Source: SZUA-430 sp040381215 (GTDB taxonomy: Bacteria; Pseudomonadota; Alphaproteobacteria; Micropepsales; Micropepsaceae). Taken from it: a stretch of 64,000 nt of DNA. Position 1 is the stretch's first letter. The number at the start of each line of letters is the position of its first letter. The stretch covers positions 1 through 64,000 of the forward strand of contig JBEIHO010000011.1 in assembly GCA_040381215.1 (NCBI GenBank). Direction: 5' to 3'. Both the position numbers and the translations under genes were made by a program. The notes under the pieces are model-generated. The model ran no database searches, had not been told where the DNA came from, and saw nothing but the letters and a program-made list of their open reading frames with translations. Shown piece after piece: positions 7,852-16,826 of this stretch.

Positions 7852-9213
7852 TCAGTAGGCGTGTTCCACGAAGAGCTTCGTCACGTCACGTCCCCACGGG
7901 CCGTGGTAGCGCTCGAGCAGGTCTTCTGCACGCGTGCGCCCGCTCTCGACGATCTGGAACAGCGGCTCGATGAAGCCTTCCTCGGTGCCGCCGATCGCGT
8001 CGACCTCGGCACGCCGGCGCAGGCCGGCGCGCGAGATCTCGAGCATCTGCCGGGCCAGCGCCTGCGCATTCGTGTTGCGGAAGGGCGTCTTCAGGCCCAG
8101 CTTCGGCACGGCCTCGCGCAGGGCGCTGCGCTCCTCGGCGGTCCAGTCCTTGACGAGGTCCCACGCGGCGTCGAGGGAAACCTGGTCATAGTAGATGCCG
8201 ACCCAGATGGCCGGCAGCGCACAGATGCGCCGCCACAGGCCGCCGTCGGCGCCACGCATCTCGAGAAACTTCTTGAGCCGCACCTCGGGGAAGATGGTGG
8301 TGAGGTGATCGGCCCAGTCGGCCATGGTCGGCTCGACATGCTCGAGGCCCGGCAGCTTGCGGGCGAGGAAGTCGCGGAAGGACTTGCCCGCGACGTCATG
8401 GTAGACCCCGTCGCGGTAGACGAAATACATCGGAACATCGAGGGCGTAGTCGACGTAACGCTCGAAGCCCATGCCGTCCTCGAAGACCCATGGCAGCATG
8501 CCGGCGCGGGCATTGTCGACGTCGGTCCAGACGTGGCTACGATAGGAAAGAAAGCCGTTCGGGCGCCCTTCCCGAAACGGTGATGCAGCGAACATCGCCG
8601 TGGCGATGGGCTGCAGGGCAAGGCCAACGCGGAACTTCTTGACCATGTCGGCTTCGGACGCGAAGTCGAGGTTCACCTGGATCGTACAGGTGCGGAACAT
8701 CATCTCGAGGCCGAGGCCGCCCACGCGCGGCATGTAGCGACGCATGATCCCATAGCGCCCCTTTGGCATCACGGGGACATCTTCAAGCCGCACCGTCGGG
8801 TGATAACCGAGACCGATATAGCCGGCGCCGATTTCGGTCGCGACTTCCTTGACCTGGTCGAGGTGTTCGTTGGTTTCGGCGCATGTTTCATGAAGGCTGC
8901 GCAAGGGTGCGCCGGAAAGCTCGAGCTGGCCGCCGGGTTCGAGGCTGATGGCCGCGCCCTTCTGCTTGAGGCCAATGATGTTCGGCCCCTCGTTCACGGC
9001 CTCCCAGCCGAAGCGCTTGAGGCCTTCGAGCATGGCGCGCACGCCGGGCTTGCCCTCGTAGGGCAGCGGGGCCAGGGTCTTCAGGTCGAAGCCGAACTTC
9101 TCGTGCTCGGTGCCGATGCGCCAGTCAGCGCGCGGCTTGCAGCCGTCAGCAAGCGAGGCCACGAGGTCAGCCTTGGAAGTGATCGGTGCGCCGCCGGATT
9201 GGGGTATGGACAT
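7852..9213 (-). CDS. gshA: glutamate-cysteine ligase
   Basis: 453 residues. It makes gamma-glutamylcysteine from Glu, Cys and ATP, the first step of glutathione synthesis, in the cytoplasm. The sequence is of the plant/alphaproteobacterial class: GTEHEKFGF near residue 34, SLEPGGQLELSG near 80, the RYMPRVGGLGLEMMFRTCT block near 150, and FLEMRGADGG near 325. ATG 9213 is supported by an AGGAGG ribosome site; upstream in-frame starts lack one. It lies downstream of rsmE on the same strand, an arrangement common in this group. Confidence 0.95.
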   Translation of the reverse strand: MSIPQSGGAPITSKADLVASLADGCKPRADWRIGTEHEKFGFDLKTLAPLPYEGKPGVRAMLEGLKRFGWEAVNEGPNIIGLKQKGAAISLEPGGQLELSGAPLRSLHETCAETNEHLDQVKEVATEIGAGYIGLGYHPTVRLEDVPVMPKGRYGIMRRYMPRVGGLGLEMMFRTCTIQVNLDFASEADMVKKFRVGLALQPIATAMFAASPFREGRPNGFLSYRSHVWTDVDNARAGMLPWVFEDGMGFERYVDYALDVPMYFVYRDGVYHDVAGKSFRDFLARKLPGLEHVEPTMADWADHLTTIFPEVRLKKFLEMRGADGGLWRRICALPAIWVGIYYDQVSLDAAWDLVKDWTAEERSALREAVPKLGLKTPFRNTNAQALARQMLEISRAGLRRRAEVDAIGGTEEGFIEPLFQIVESGRTRAEDLLERYHGPWGRDVTKLFVEHAY

Positions 9214-9299
9214 TTCAGCCTCCTGCTTGTTGACCGGATTGCACAGGTCGCTGCTGCTAAAGGTTGGATGTAGGCGCTCACCGTACGCCATGGCAAGCA

Positions 9300-10067
9300 T
9301 TACTTGCCCGATCGCCAGTCCCCTTTCAGTGCCTGCCAGACGGCGAGGGCCGCGACTGCGGCGGTGTCGGCCCGCATGATGCGCGGCCCGAGTGTCACAG
9401 GAATGACATAAGGCAAACCTCGCAGTTGAGCGCGCTCCTCGGGGGCAAAACCACCTTCGGGCCCCGTCAGCAGGGCCCAGCGCGTGGCTGCACCGTCACT
9501 GATGGCTTCGGCCAGGGGGCGGGCGTCGCCGGCCTCGTCGCAGAAGATCAGGGGACGCGCAGGATCCCATCCCGCAAGTGCCCGGTCCAGAGGCTGGGGC
9601 GGATCGATTACAGGGACAGAGAGGCGCTCGGATTGCTCTGCCGCTTCAACGGCGTTGGCCAGCATACGGTCCGTATTGATGCGCTCGACGATGGTGCGTC
9701 GCGTCATGACAGGCAGGATGCGCGCAACACCCAGTTCGGTGGCCTTCTGCACGATGTAGTCGAGTGGCGCCTTCTTCACTGGCGCCATCAGCAGCCAGAG
9801 ATCGGGAACGCCCTGTTGCAGGCGGGTGGCACCTTCGACTTCAAGCGTCACGCCTCGCTTGGCTACTGCGGCTATCGTGGCGCTCCATTCGCCATCGGCC
9901 CCGTTGAACAAACGAACCCTCTGGCCAGGCCTGGCGCGCAGGACATGGGCGAGGTAGTGCGACTGCCCCTCGTCGAGGGCGAGGGTTGCGCCCCTGGCCA
10001 GTGGCACATCGACGTAAAGCCGCGCCACGCCACCGGGATAAGTCAGGTCGTCATTGTGCTCGCGCAT
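9300..10067 (-). CDS. rsmE: 16S rRNA (uracil-1498-N3)-methyltransferase
   Basis: 255 residues. It methylates U1498 of 16S rRNA using S-adenosylmethionine. The N-terminal PUA-like part (RLYVDVPL ... HYLAHVLRARPG) is followed by a SPOUT knot domain with KKAPLDYIVQKATELGV near 95, LLTGPEGGF near 205 and LGPRIMRADTA near 228, which together form the SAM-binding knot. I use ATG 10067; the frame upstream of it is poor. It is divergent from ubiA with 46 bases between starts, and precedes gshA on the minus strand. Confidence 0.95.
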   Translation of the reverse strand: MREHNDDLTYPGGVARLYVDVPLARGATLALDEGQSHYLAHVLRARPGQRVRLFNGADGEWSATIAAVAKRGVTLEVEGATRLQQGVPDLWLLMAPVKKAPLDYIVQKATELGVARILPVMTRRTIVERINTDRMLANAVEAAEQSERLSVPVIDPPQPLDRALAGWDPARPLIFCDEAGDARPLAEAISDGAATRWALLTGPEGGFAPEERAQLRGLPYVIPVTLGPRIMRADTAAVAALAVWQALKGDWRSGK

Positions 10068-10113
10068 GGATGAGCCTTGTCCTTGCCTGATAATCGACTT
10101 AACACATGGAGCC

Positions 10114-11082
10114 ATGAGCGCAAACGAAGCTGCACGCCCCGCCGATGCCGTGCCTGCGACCTGGGTCGACAGGTTCGCACCGTCCGATGCGCGCCCCTAT
10201 CTCAGGCTCATGCGGGCCGACCGGCCCATTGGCGTGTGGCTGCTGCTGTGGCCGTGCTGGTGGTCGATCCTGATGGCGATGCCGCACGGCGCCAACGAAG
10301 CGGCCACCGGGTCCTTCGCCTATCTCGCGTTCATCGCCCACCTCATGGCGCTGTTCGCGGTCGGATCAATGGTCATGCGCGGCGCGGGTTGCACCTACAA
10401 CGACATCGTGGACCGCGACATCGATGCGAAGGTCGCACGCACCTCAGGCCGGCCACTGCCCTCAGGCCAGGTCAGCGTGCGCGAGGCGTTGGTGTTCCTC
10501 GTTGCGCTGCTGCTGGCAGGCCTTGCCGTGCTGCTCAGCCTCAACAGCTTTTCGGTCTGGCTGGGCGCGGCGTCGCTGGTGCCGGTTGCGCTCTATCCCT
10601 TCATGAAGCGTATCACGGACTGGCCTCAGGCGTTCCTCGGGTTCACGTTCAACTGGGGCGCGCTGCTGGGCTGGTCGGCGGTGACAGGCGGGCTGGCGTT
10701 TGCGCCGGTGCTGCTTTTTGCGGGCAGCCTGTTCTGGACGCTGGGCTATGACACGATCTATGCGCACCAGGACAAGGATGACGACGCCGTGATCGGCGTG
10801 CGCTCGACGGCGCGGCTGTTCGGCGGGATGACGAAGCGCTGGGTCGGGCTGTTCTATGCGCTGGCTTTCCTGCTGCTTTGTGCGGCGGGGGCTGTTGCCG
10901 GGCTTGGGCACTTGTTCCTGCTTGCGATGCTGGCGGTTGGTGCACATCTGGCGTGGCAGGTCTGGCGGCTGGACATCGATGATCCGGCGAATTGCCTTGC
11001 GGTCTTCCGCTCGAACCGGGAGGTCGGGCTTCTGGTGTTCGCGGCGATTTGTGCCGGCGCACTTTCGGTCATGGTGACATGA
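10114..11082 (+). CDS. ubiA: 4-hydroxybenzoate octaprenyltransferase
   Basis: 322 residues, an integral membrane prenyltransferase of ubiquinone synthesis that attaches a polyprenyl chain to 4-hydroxybenzoate. The first Asp-rich site is NDIVDRDID near residue 110 and the second is YDTIYAHQDKDDD near 215. About eight hydrophobic segments follow the N-terminal RLMRADRPIGVWLLLWPCWW, which is diagnostic for UbiA. Its stop overlaps the start of the next gene by four bases (ATGA), so translation is probably coupled. Confidence 0.95.
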   Translation: MSANEAARPADAVPATWVDRFAPSDARPYLRLMRADRPIGVWLLLWPCWWSILMAMPHGANEAATGSFAYLAFIAHLMALFAVGSMVMRGAGCTYNDIVDRDIDAKVARTSGRPLPSGQVSVREALVFLVALLLAGLAVLLSLNSFSVWLGAASLVPVALYPFMKRITDWPQAFLGFTFNWGALLGWSAVTGGLAFAPVLLFAGSLFWTLGYDTIYAHQDKDDDAVIGVRSTARLFGGMTKRWVGLFYALAFLLLCAAGAVAGLGHLFLLAMLAVGAHLAWQVWRLDIDDPANCLAVFRSNREVGLLVFAAICAGALSVMVT

Positions 11083-11984
11083 TGGACGCACGCACCCCTG
11101 GTCGTGGCCTTCCGGCGGCCGACCTGCTGACGCCGGATGAGCTTCGGGGCCTGCGGCAGCGCTCGGATGTGCGCGGGCTCTGGTGCGTGGCTCATGCGTG
11201 GCTGGTCATCCTGGGCTGCATGGTGGCGCTGGCCGTTTATCCGCATCCGCTTGTCTGGCTGGCCGGCGTGATGATCGTGGGGGCGCGGCAGCTCGGGCTT
11301 GCGATCCTGATGCACGATGCGGCGCATGGCGTGCTGACCGAGCGGCGCTGGCTCAACGAGTGGCTTGGGCAATATGCCTGCTCGTGGCCGCTCTTTGCCG
11401 ACATGCAGGCCTATCGCGCCTATCACCTGCAGCACCACCGGCACACGCAGCAGGCGGCGGACCCTGACCTCTCGCTCTCGGCACCCTTCCCCATCACGCG
11501 GGCGAGCTTCCGTCGCAAGATCCTGCGCGACCTCACGGGGCAGACCATGCTCAAGCAGCGGCTGGCGCAGTTCCGCAAGGGGGTCTGGCGGCTTCGCGGC
11601 GCCATCGGGTTCAACCTCGGCTTCCTCCTTGTACTGACGATGGCCGGTCAGTGGCACCTGTTCTTCCTGCTCTGGGCCGTTCCCTACTTCACGTGGTTCC
11701 CCATGGTCACGCGCATCCGGAACATCGCCGAGCATGCGATGGTGCCCGACAATGACGACCCGTTCCGCAATGCGCGGACCACGAAGGCGAACCTCCTCTG
11801 GCGGGCGCTGGTGGCGCCTTACTGGGTCAACTATCACGTGGAGCACCACCTGCTCATGTATATCCCCTGCTACCGGCTGGCGCGCTTCCACCGGCTGCTG
11901 ATGGCCAAGGGCTATGGGGACAGGATGGAGCTGCAGCCCGGGTACCTGCCGGTGCTGGGGCTTGCTACATCGAGGGCGGGCTGA
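11079..11984 (+). CDS. fatty acid desaturase family protein
   Basis: 301 residues, membrane di-iron desaturase/hydroxylase family. Three histidine clusters are present: HDAAH near 79-83, HLQHHRH near 116-122, and YHVEHH near 250-256. Hydrophobic segments lie around 37-65 and 185-215. This layout is closest to desaturases that act on acyl or carotenoid substrates; the substrate cannot be named from sequence. It begins ATGATG overlapping the ubiA stop. Confidence 0.88.
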   Translation: MMDARTPGRGLPAADLLTPDELRGLRQRSDVRGLWCVAHAWLVILGCMVALAVYPHPLVWLAGVMIVGARQLGLAILMHDAAHGVLTERRWLNEWLGQYACSWPLFADMQAYRAYHLQHHRHTQQAADPDLSLSAPFPITRASFRRKILRDLTGQTMLKQRLAQFRKGVWRLRGAIGFNLGFLLVLTMAGQWHLFFLLWAVPYFTWFPMVTRIRNIAEHAMVPDNDDPFRNARTTKANLLWRALVAPYWVNYHVEHHLLMYIPCYRLARFHRLLMAKGYGDRMELQPGYLPVLGLATSRAG

Positions 11985-12048
11985 GGGCTTTCCCCGGGCA
12001 GCTACGGCTGCTAGCCTGTGGCACCGTCGACCGGAAAGGCCTGATGCC

Positions 12049-12495
12049 ATGCCTGAGCTTGCCCTCTTTTCTCCCATCGTGTCCCTTGTTCTCTTTGCCG
12101 TGTGGCCGCTGCTGCTGGTCATGTGCATCGGACTGTGGCGCCTTGCGCTCGGGTCCACGGGGCAGATGCCGGCGGGCGGGTTCCCGGCGGGCACGCCGCA
12201 TGGCAGCGATGGGTACTGGCGGCTCAACCGGGCGCATCTCAATTCGGTCGAGAACCTGCCGATCTTTGGCGTGCTGGTGCTGGCGGGACTGCATCTGCAG
12301 CTGGCCGACCCGCTGTTCCAGACCCTGACCAATGTCGTGGTGCTGGCCCGCGTGGGGCAGACGCTGACGCACCTGACGTCGACGGCCTTTGCCATGGTGC
12401 TGGTGCGGTTCAGCTTCTACGTCGTGCAGGTCTTGAGCATGCTGGGCATCGCAGGCCTGTGCCTGCGTGCTGCCGGCTTCAGCCTCGCGTCGTGA
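12049..12495 (+). CDS. MAPEG family membrane protein
   Basis: 148 residues with four hydrophobic segments (about 8-30, 72-92, 95-112 and 120-145). The polar stretch NRAHLNSVENLPIFGVL near 60-75 is the signature of MAPEG proteins (membrane-associated proteins in eicosanoid and glutathione metabolism). Bacterial members are often glutathione S-transferases or of unknown activity. Its stop TGA overlaps the GTG start of the next gene, so the two are likely translationally coupled. Confidence 0.85.
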   Translation: MPELALFSPIVSLVLFAVWPLLLVMCIGLWRLALGSTGQMPAGGFPAGTPHGSDGYWRLNRAHLNSVENLPIFGVLVLAGLHLQLADPLFQTLTNVVVLARVGQTLTHLTSTAFAMVLVRFSFYVVQVLSMLGIAGLCLRAAGFSLAS

Positions 12496-13133
12496 CGCCC
12501 GACGCCTTCATCCGCGCCAACACGCAGCTTCTTGCGCCGCCGCACACGCCGGAGATCCGGCTGCACCTGGCCACCGAGCTTGTGCCGATCTGGCAGAAGA
12601 CCGAGGAGGAGCTGGCCGCCATCGGCGTGCCGCCGCCCTTCTGGGCGTTTGCGTGGGCCGGCGGGCAAGCGCTGGCGCGCTACCTGCTGGACCATCCGGA
12701 CACGGTGCAGGGAAAACGCGTGCTCGACTTTGCGTCGGGTTCGGGGCTGTCTGCCATCGCTGCGGCCAAGGCCGGTGCGCGAGACGTGCTGGCGACCGAG
12801 ATCGATCCCTTTGCGATCGCGGCGATCGGGCTCAATGCCAGCGAGAACGGTGTTGCCATCGCCAGTACGCTTGAGGACATGATTGGCCGCGATGACGGCT
12901 GGGACACGGTGCTGGCGGGTGATGTCTGCTATGAGCGCGAGATGGCAGCGCGGGTGTTTGCGTGGCTGCGGTCGCTGGCCGGTCGCGGCGCCCTGGTGCT
13001 CATGGGTGATCCGGGGCGCAACTATCTTCCGTCGAGCAACCTCGTCGAAATTGCCGCCTATGACGTGCAGACCACGCGCGAGCTTGAAGACCGCGAGGTG
13101 CGACGCACGAAAGTCTGGCAAATTCTCCCCTGA
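12492..13133 (+). CDS. class I SAM-dependent methyltransferase (ETFB-lysine/L11 methyltransferase-like)
   Basis: 213 residues from a GTG that overlaps the preceding stop (GTGA). The SAM-binding motif I is VLDFASGSGLSAIAA near residues 77-91, motif II ATEID near 101, and DTVLAGDVCYE near 140. The N-terminal PPFWAFAWAGGQALARYLL segment is typical of the protein-lysine methyltransferases related to ETFB-KMT and PrmA. The likely target is a protein, not RNA, but this is inference. The 423-base gap after it holds a possible RNA gene. Confidence 0.85.
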   Translation: MTPDAFIRANTQLLAPPHTPEIRLHLATELVPIWQKTEEELAAIGVPPPFWAFAWAGGQALARYLLDHPDTVQGKRVLDFASGSGLSAIAAAKAGARDVLATEIDPFAIAAIGLNASENGVAIASTLEDMIGRDDGWDTVLAGDVCYEREMAARVFAWLRSLAGRGALVLMGDPGRNYLPSSNLVEIAAYDVQTTRELEDREVRRTKVWQILP

Positions 13134-13180
13134 GGGGAATTCCGGCCGCCGTCCGTTGTGACACGAGAGACACTTTCGTC

Positions 13181-13371
13181 AGTGTTTTTTGAGTGGGGGA
13201 CCTACCAGATGTTGGGGTTGGTGGCGAGAGCGGTCGAATTGGAACAATATATGAACCCTCTGGGCGCGGCAAGGGCCAGGGTGACGCAGGCGCTGTCGCT
13301 GTGGTCGTCGAGGGGTGGGGTTTGAACCGCCGGCACCACCCGGACGCCTAACGCCCCTGCCCTCCCAAAAA
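13181..13371 (+). ncRNA. ssrS: candidate structured RNA, possibly 6S RNA
   Basis: About 190 bases with no reading frame between two genes. The ends can pair (TTTTTTG at 13185-13191 with CAAAAA at 13366-13371, plus adjoining G-run/C-run). A second stem pairs GGTGG and CGGT (about 13220-13234) with ACCG and CACCACC (13326-13340), leaving a large interior open region and an apical arm. Length, long-rod layout with a central bubble, and the GACCTACC and TTTGAACC segments fit my memory of alphaproteobacterial 6S RNA, which binds sigma-70 RNA polymerase. I could not align it, so identity and strand are tentative. Confidence 0.42.
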
Positions 13372-13377
13372 TTCATC

Positions 13378-13410
13378 ATGGCCGGTCACACGGCAGTGTG
13401 AACCGGCCAT
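13378..13410. terminator. strong hairpin in the 13.1-13.5 kb gap
   Basis: ATGGCCGGT pairs with ACCGGCCAT and, inside it, CACAC with GTGTG, leaving a 4-base loop and one bulged A. It could terminate the RNA candidate to its left or the ogt transcript from the right. There is no T tract. Confidence 0.5.
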
Positions 13411-13493
13411 GACGGTGCATAAAAGTCTGTTGGGGCGCGTGGGCGTCCCGTCCGCATGCTGTCCCCTTTTCAGAGGCCAATGCAGCGCAGACG

Positions 13494-13522
13494 AACTCCC
13501 TCCCCCGCGCGTGCCGCGCGGG
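13494..13522. repeat. dispersed 29-base repeat, copy 2
   Basis: Identical over 29 bases to 64-92, including the perfect CCCGCGCG/CGCGCGGG hairpin (13504-13522). It lies 35 bases past the ogt stop, in non-coding DNA. Confidence 0.6.
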
Positions 13523-13556
13523 CGTCCCGCCCGCTCTTTTCGGCGCCCCCCACGCT

Positions 13557-14147
13557 TCAGGCGCGGCGTTTGCGGCGGAACTGGCGTGGCGGTGGGGCGA
13601 GGGGGAGCGTGTCGAAGAGGGACGGCTCGATCACGTCGGTGCCGCGCTCGATGGCGAGCAGGCGACGCTTGGTTTCGATGCCCCCGTGGGCGGAGAAGCC
13701 GCCCATGCCGCCGCCGGTGGCGAGCACACGGTGGCAGGGGACGATGACGAGGAACGGGTTGGCGGCCAGCGCCTGGCCGACGGCTCGGGCCGAACCTGGC
13801 GCGTTGAGGCGCTGGGAGACCTGTCCATAAGTCAGCGTGGAGCCGGGCGGGATGCGCCTGATGTCCTCGTAGACGCGACGATGGAAGGCCGGAATGGAGG
13901 TCATGTCGAGCCGGATGCGCTGCAAGTCGACGGGTTCGCCCGCCAGGAGGCGCGTGATGGCGTCCATTGCATGGGCCATGTCGGGCGGCGGCGCCCCCTC
14001 GATGGCATCGGGATGGCGGTCAGCGATGCGGGCGACCGTCGCGGCGGGATCGGCCTCAGGCAGGAACGCCGCACGAATGCCGTCAGCCCCCCACACAAGG
14101 GCGCAGGCGCCGAGACCGGTCTCGAAGAGGGCATATCCTGGGGTCAT
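13557..14147 (-). CDS. ogt: methylated-DNA--protein-cysteine methyltransferase
   Basis: 196 residues. It repairs O6-alkylguanine by transferring the alkyl group to its own cysteine. The active site VPCHRV lies near residue 140, preceded by IPPGSTLTYGQVSQRL (the DNA-binding helix-turn-helix) and AVGQALAANP. The C terminus has a basic tail (RQFRRKRRA) that may aid DNA binding. ATG 14147 gives the normal family length; the upstream frame is not credible. It is divergent from pmbA. Confidence 0.93.
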   Translation of the reverse strand: MTPGYALFETGLGACALVWGADGIRAAFLPEADPAATVARIADRHPDAIEGAPPPDMAHAMDAITRLLAGEPVDLQRIRLDMTSIPAFHRRVYEDIRRIPPGSTLTYGQVSQRLNAPGSARAVGQALAANPFLVIVPCHRVLATGGGMGGFSAHGGIETKRRLLAIERGTDVIEPSLFDTLPLAPPPRQFRRKRRA

Positions 14148-14281
14148 GACCGCAGATCTGGACCGGATTTGTGGTTTGGCGCAAGTCCCATGCTTGACGA
14201 AACCGGCCCCGGCCGATTGATTGCGCCCCGATGAGATCCGGCGCCTGCGTTGATCCGGGCTTTCGAACACAAGGACGCATG

Positions 14282-15616
14282 ATGAAAGACCGCATTTCCC
14301 TTCTCGAAAGCCTGATTGCCCGGGCCCGCAGGCTTGGTGCCGAGCATGCGGACGCGGTGGTCTTCGATTCGGTGTCGTCGAGTGTTTCGTATCGGCTGGG
14401 AAAGCTGGAAGAGGTCGAGCGCTCGGAGTCGGTTGACCTGGGCTTGCGGGTCTTCATCGGCCGGCAGCAGGCGGCTGTTGCCTCCAACGACATGACGCAG
14501 GGCGCGCTTGACCAGCTTGCCGAGCGTGCCGTGGCCATGGCGCGCACGACGCCGGAGGATCCCTTCTGCGGCCTTGCGCCCGAGGGATTGCTTGCGAGGA
14601 CCTTCCCCGACCTTGACCTCGAGGACAAGCACGAGCCGTCATCGGCGCGACTGGTCGAACTGGCGCGCTCGTGCGAGGGGGCGGCCCGGGCTGTCGATGG
14701 CATCACAAACAGCGAGGGCGCGAGCGCAGGCTGGGGCCGTGGCGCGGTCGCGCTTGTGACGAGCGGCGGCTTTGCCGGCAGCTACGCAACCACCAACATC
14801 TCGGTGTCGGTCAGTGTGATCGCCGGCGAAGGTACCGGGATGGAGCGGGATTATGATTTCTCCTCGGCACGGCACGCGGGCGACCTTGGCGATGCGGAAG
14901 ATGTCGGGCGCACCGCGGCGCGGCTTGCGCTGAAGCGGCTCAACGCGCGGCGGGTGAAGTCGCAGTCGGTGCCCGTCGTGTTCGATCCGCGGGTGAGCAA
15001 CAGCCTGCTCGGGCATTTCGCGGGTGCGATCAATGGCGTCTCGATTGCGCGGGGGACCTCGTTCCTGAAGGACAAGATGGGCCAGCGCATCTTCGCGCCC
15101 GGCCTTCGCATCGTGGACGATCCGCATATCGTGCGCGGCGTACGTTCGAAGCCGTTCGACGGCGAGGGTGTCGCCAACCGGCCGATGAACCTGGTCGAGG
15201 ATGGCGTGCTGAAGACATGGATCCTGGACAGCGCCTCGGCGCGCCAGCTCAAGCTGACCAGCACGGGCCATGCCGCCCGCGGGACCGGTGGGCCGCCCTC
15301 GCCTTCCACCAGCAATCTCTACCTGGTGCCGGGCGCGCTTTCTCCGGACGCCCTGATCGCCGACATCAAGGAAGGCTTTTACGTCACCGAGCTCATCGGG
15401 ATGGGGGTCAATGGCGTGACCGGCGACTATAGCCGCGGCGCTTCGGGCTTCTGGATCGAGAACGGGCAGATCGCCTTCCCGGTCAACGAGATCACGATCG
15501 CCGGCAACCTGAACGGCATGTTTGCTGCCATGACACCGGCCAACGACCTGGTCTTCCGCTATGGAACCAATGCGCCCACGCTGCGCGTGGAGGGCATGAC
15601 CATTGCCGGCGACTGA
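14282..15616 (+). CDS. pmbA: TldD/PmbA family metalloprotease subunit (TldE)
   Basis: 444 residues, the PmbA (TldE) partner of the TldD-TldE protease that degrades unstructured peptides and matures some bacteriocins. Typical blocks are ADAVVFDSVSSSVSYRLGKLEEVERSES near the N terminus (split by family-conserved Gly/Ser), the central VVFDPRVSNSLLGHFAGAINGVS, and C-terminal GVNGVTGDYSRGASGFWIENG. The HExxH zinc motif belongs to TldD and is absent here, as expected. AAGGA lies 6 bases before ATG 14282 (3 before the adjacent ATG 14279). It overlaps the next gene by 14 bases. Confidence 0.92.
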   Translation: MKDRISLLESLIARARRLGAEHADAVVFDSVSSSVSYRLGKLEEVERSESVDLGLRVFIGRQQAAVASNDMTQGALDQLAERAVAMARTTPEDPFCGLAPEGLLARTFPDLDLEDKHEPSSARLVELARSCEGAARAVDGITNSEGASAGWGRGAVALVTSGGFAGSYATTNISVSVSVIAGEGTGMERDYDFSSARHAGDLGDAEDVGRTAARLALKRLNARRVKSQSVPVVFDPRVSNSLLGHFAGAINGVSIARGTSFLKDKMGQRIFAPGLRIVDDPHIVRGVRSKPFDGEGVANRPMNLVEDGVLKTWILDSASARQLKLTSTGHAARGTGGPPSPSTSNLYLVPGALSPDALIADIKEGFYVTELIGMGVNGVTGDYSRGASGFWIENGQIAFPVNEITIAGNLNGMFAAMTPANDLVFRYGTNAPTLRVEGMTIAGD

Positions 15617-16397
15617 CCGCGGGGATCTCGAGCTTGTCGTCGCGGCGCTCAGGCAGGCGGGCGACATTGCGCGTGCAGGTTTTGCCGGCGCGCCGCAGGT
15701 ATGGGAGAAGTCCAAGGGCAATCCCGTGACCGAAACGGACATTGCCGTCGACCGTCACCTCGCGCAGGTGCTCGGTGCGGCGCGGCCGGACTATGGCTGG
15801 CTTTCGGAAGAGACCGCGGATAACCCCGAACGGCTGTCACGGCAGCGCCTGTTCATCGTCGACCCGATCGATGGGACACTGGCCTTCGTCAAGCGCAAGC
15901 CTGAATTCGTCGTCTGTGTCGCCGTTGTCGATGGCGGCGTGCCGGTCACGAGCGGCATCTACAATCCCATGACCGAGGAAATGTTCACGGCTGTTGCCGG
16001 CGAGGGTGCCTTTCTCAACGGGCAGCGCATCGCGGTCACGGACCGGCGTGAACTTCCGGGGTGCCGGATGCTGGTCGCGCGCGACGTCATCGAGCACAAG
16101 GCCTGGCCCGAGCCGTGGCCGGCCATGGACGTTGGCAAGCGCGCCTCGATCGCGTATCGCATGGCGCTGGTCGCCAACGGCCACTACGATTGCATGATGG
16201 CCCTTTCCACAAAGCAGGAATGGGATACGGCCGCTTCAACGCTGCTGGTGCAGGAGGCGGGAGGACTTGTCACCTCGCACGCAGGCGAAGGCCTCGTCTA
16301 TAATCAACCTCAACCGTCGCACCGCAGCGTCGTCTGCGCAGGGCCGGCCCTGCACAAGGCGATCATGGAGCGGACCGACAGGATCAAACTGCCCTAG
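15603..16397 (+). CDS. cysQ: inositol monophosphatase/3'(2'),5'-bisphosphate nucleotidase family protein
   Basis: 264 residues from a TTG start inside the end of pmbA (14-base overlap, with GAGGG upstream). The Mg-dependent phosphatase motifs are complete: SEETADN near residue 65, DPIDGTLAF near 86, and EWDTAAS near 208. CysQ members remove the 3' phosphate from PAP in sulfate assimilation; related enzymes act on inositol phosphates. The call to CysQ rather than SuhB rests on length and the VDPIDGTLAFVKRKPEF block. It heads the run into DUF4170 and the lipid A genes. Confidence 0.82.
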   Translation: MPATDRGDLELVVAALRQAGDIARAGFAGAPQVWEKSKGNPVTETDIAVDRHLAQVLGAARPDYGWLSEETADNPERLSRQRLFIVDPIDGTLAFVKRKPEFVVCVAVVDGGVPVTSGIYNPMTEEMFTAVAGEGAFLNGQRIAVTDRRELPGCRMLVARDVIEHKAWPEPWPAMDVGKRASIAYRMALVANGHYDCMMALSTKQEWDTAASTLLVQEAGGLVTSHAGEGLVYNQPQPSHRSVVCAGPALHKAIMERTDRIKLP

Positions 16398-16413
16398 GGA
16401 CACGAGCACACGC

Positions 16414-16731
16414 ATGGCAAAGCAATTGCTGCATCTGGTTTTCGGCGGCGAACTGACCGACCTTGAAAAGGTTGAATTCAGGGACCTCGACAAGATCCAT
16501 TTCGTCGGCCTCTATCCGAACTTCGCCAAGGCCCGCGAGGCCTGGAAGGCGGCCGCGCAGGCGACCGTCGATAACGCGCATATGCGCTATTTCGTGGTCC
16601 ACCTGCACAAGATGCTGCAGCCCGAGCTGGAGGCCGGGGAAAGCCTGTCTGCGCCGAGCAAACCGGCGCGCAGCAAGGCCGCGGCGGCCGCGAAGACTGG
16701 CAAAACAGCCAAGCCCGGCCCCCGCAAGTAA
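16414..16731 (+). CDS. DUF4170 domain protein
   Basis: 105 residues. The first 70 match the alphaproteobacterial DUF4170 family (LLHLVFGGEL ... FVGLYPNFAKAREAWKAAAQATVDNA ... YFVVHLHKML). The last 35 residues are Ala/Lys/Pro-rich and probably disordered. No function is established. The gene starts 16 bases after cysQ and precedes the MsbA-like transporter, a position conserved enough in this class to suggest an envelope-related role. Confidence 0.88.
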   Translation: MAKQLLHLVFGGELTDLEKVEFRDLDKIHFVGLYPNFAKAREAWKAAAQATVDNAHMRYFVVHLHKMLQPELEAGESLSAPSKPARSKAAAAAKTGKTAKPGPRK

Positions 16732-16826
16732 CCCTGCACCCCAACAGGTTGTGGTTAACGCGACGTGCCCGTGTTAGTTTGAGGGTCCATTCCACACGGG
16801 ATGGGTCGTAGTATAACCCGGGCCAC

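Noticed and set aside
13319..13345. tRNA-like T arm (GGTTTGAACC)
   Set aside because: No acceptor, D or anticodon arms can be formed around it. It is better explained as a stem of the candidate structured RNA.
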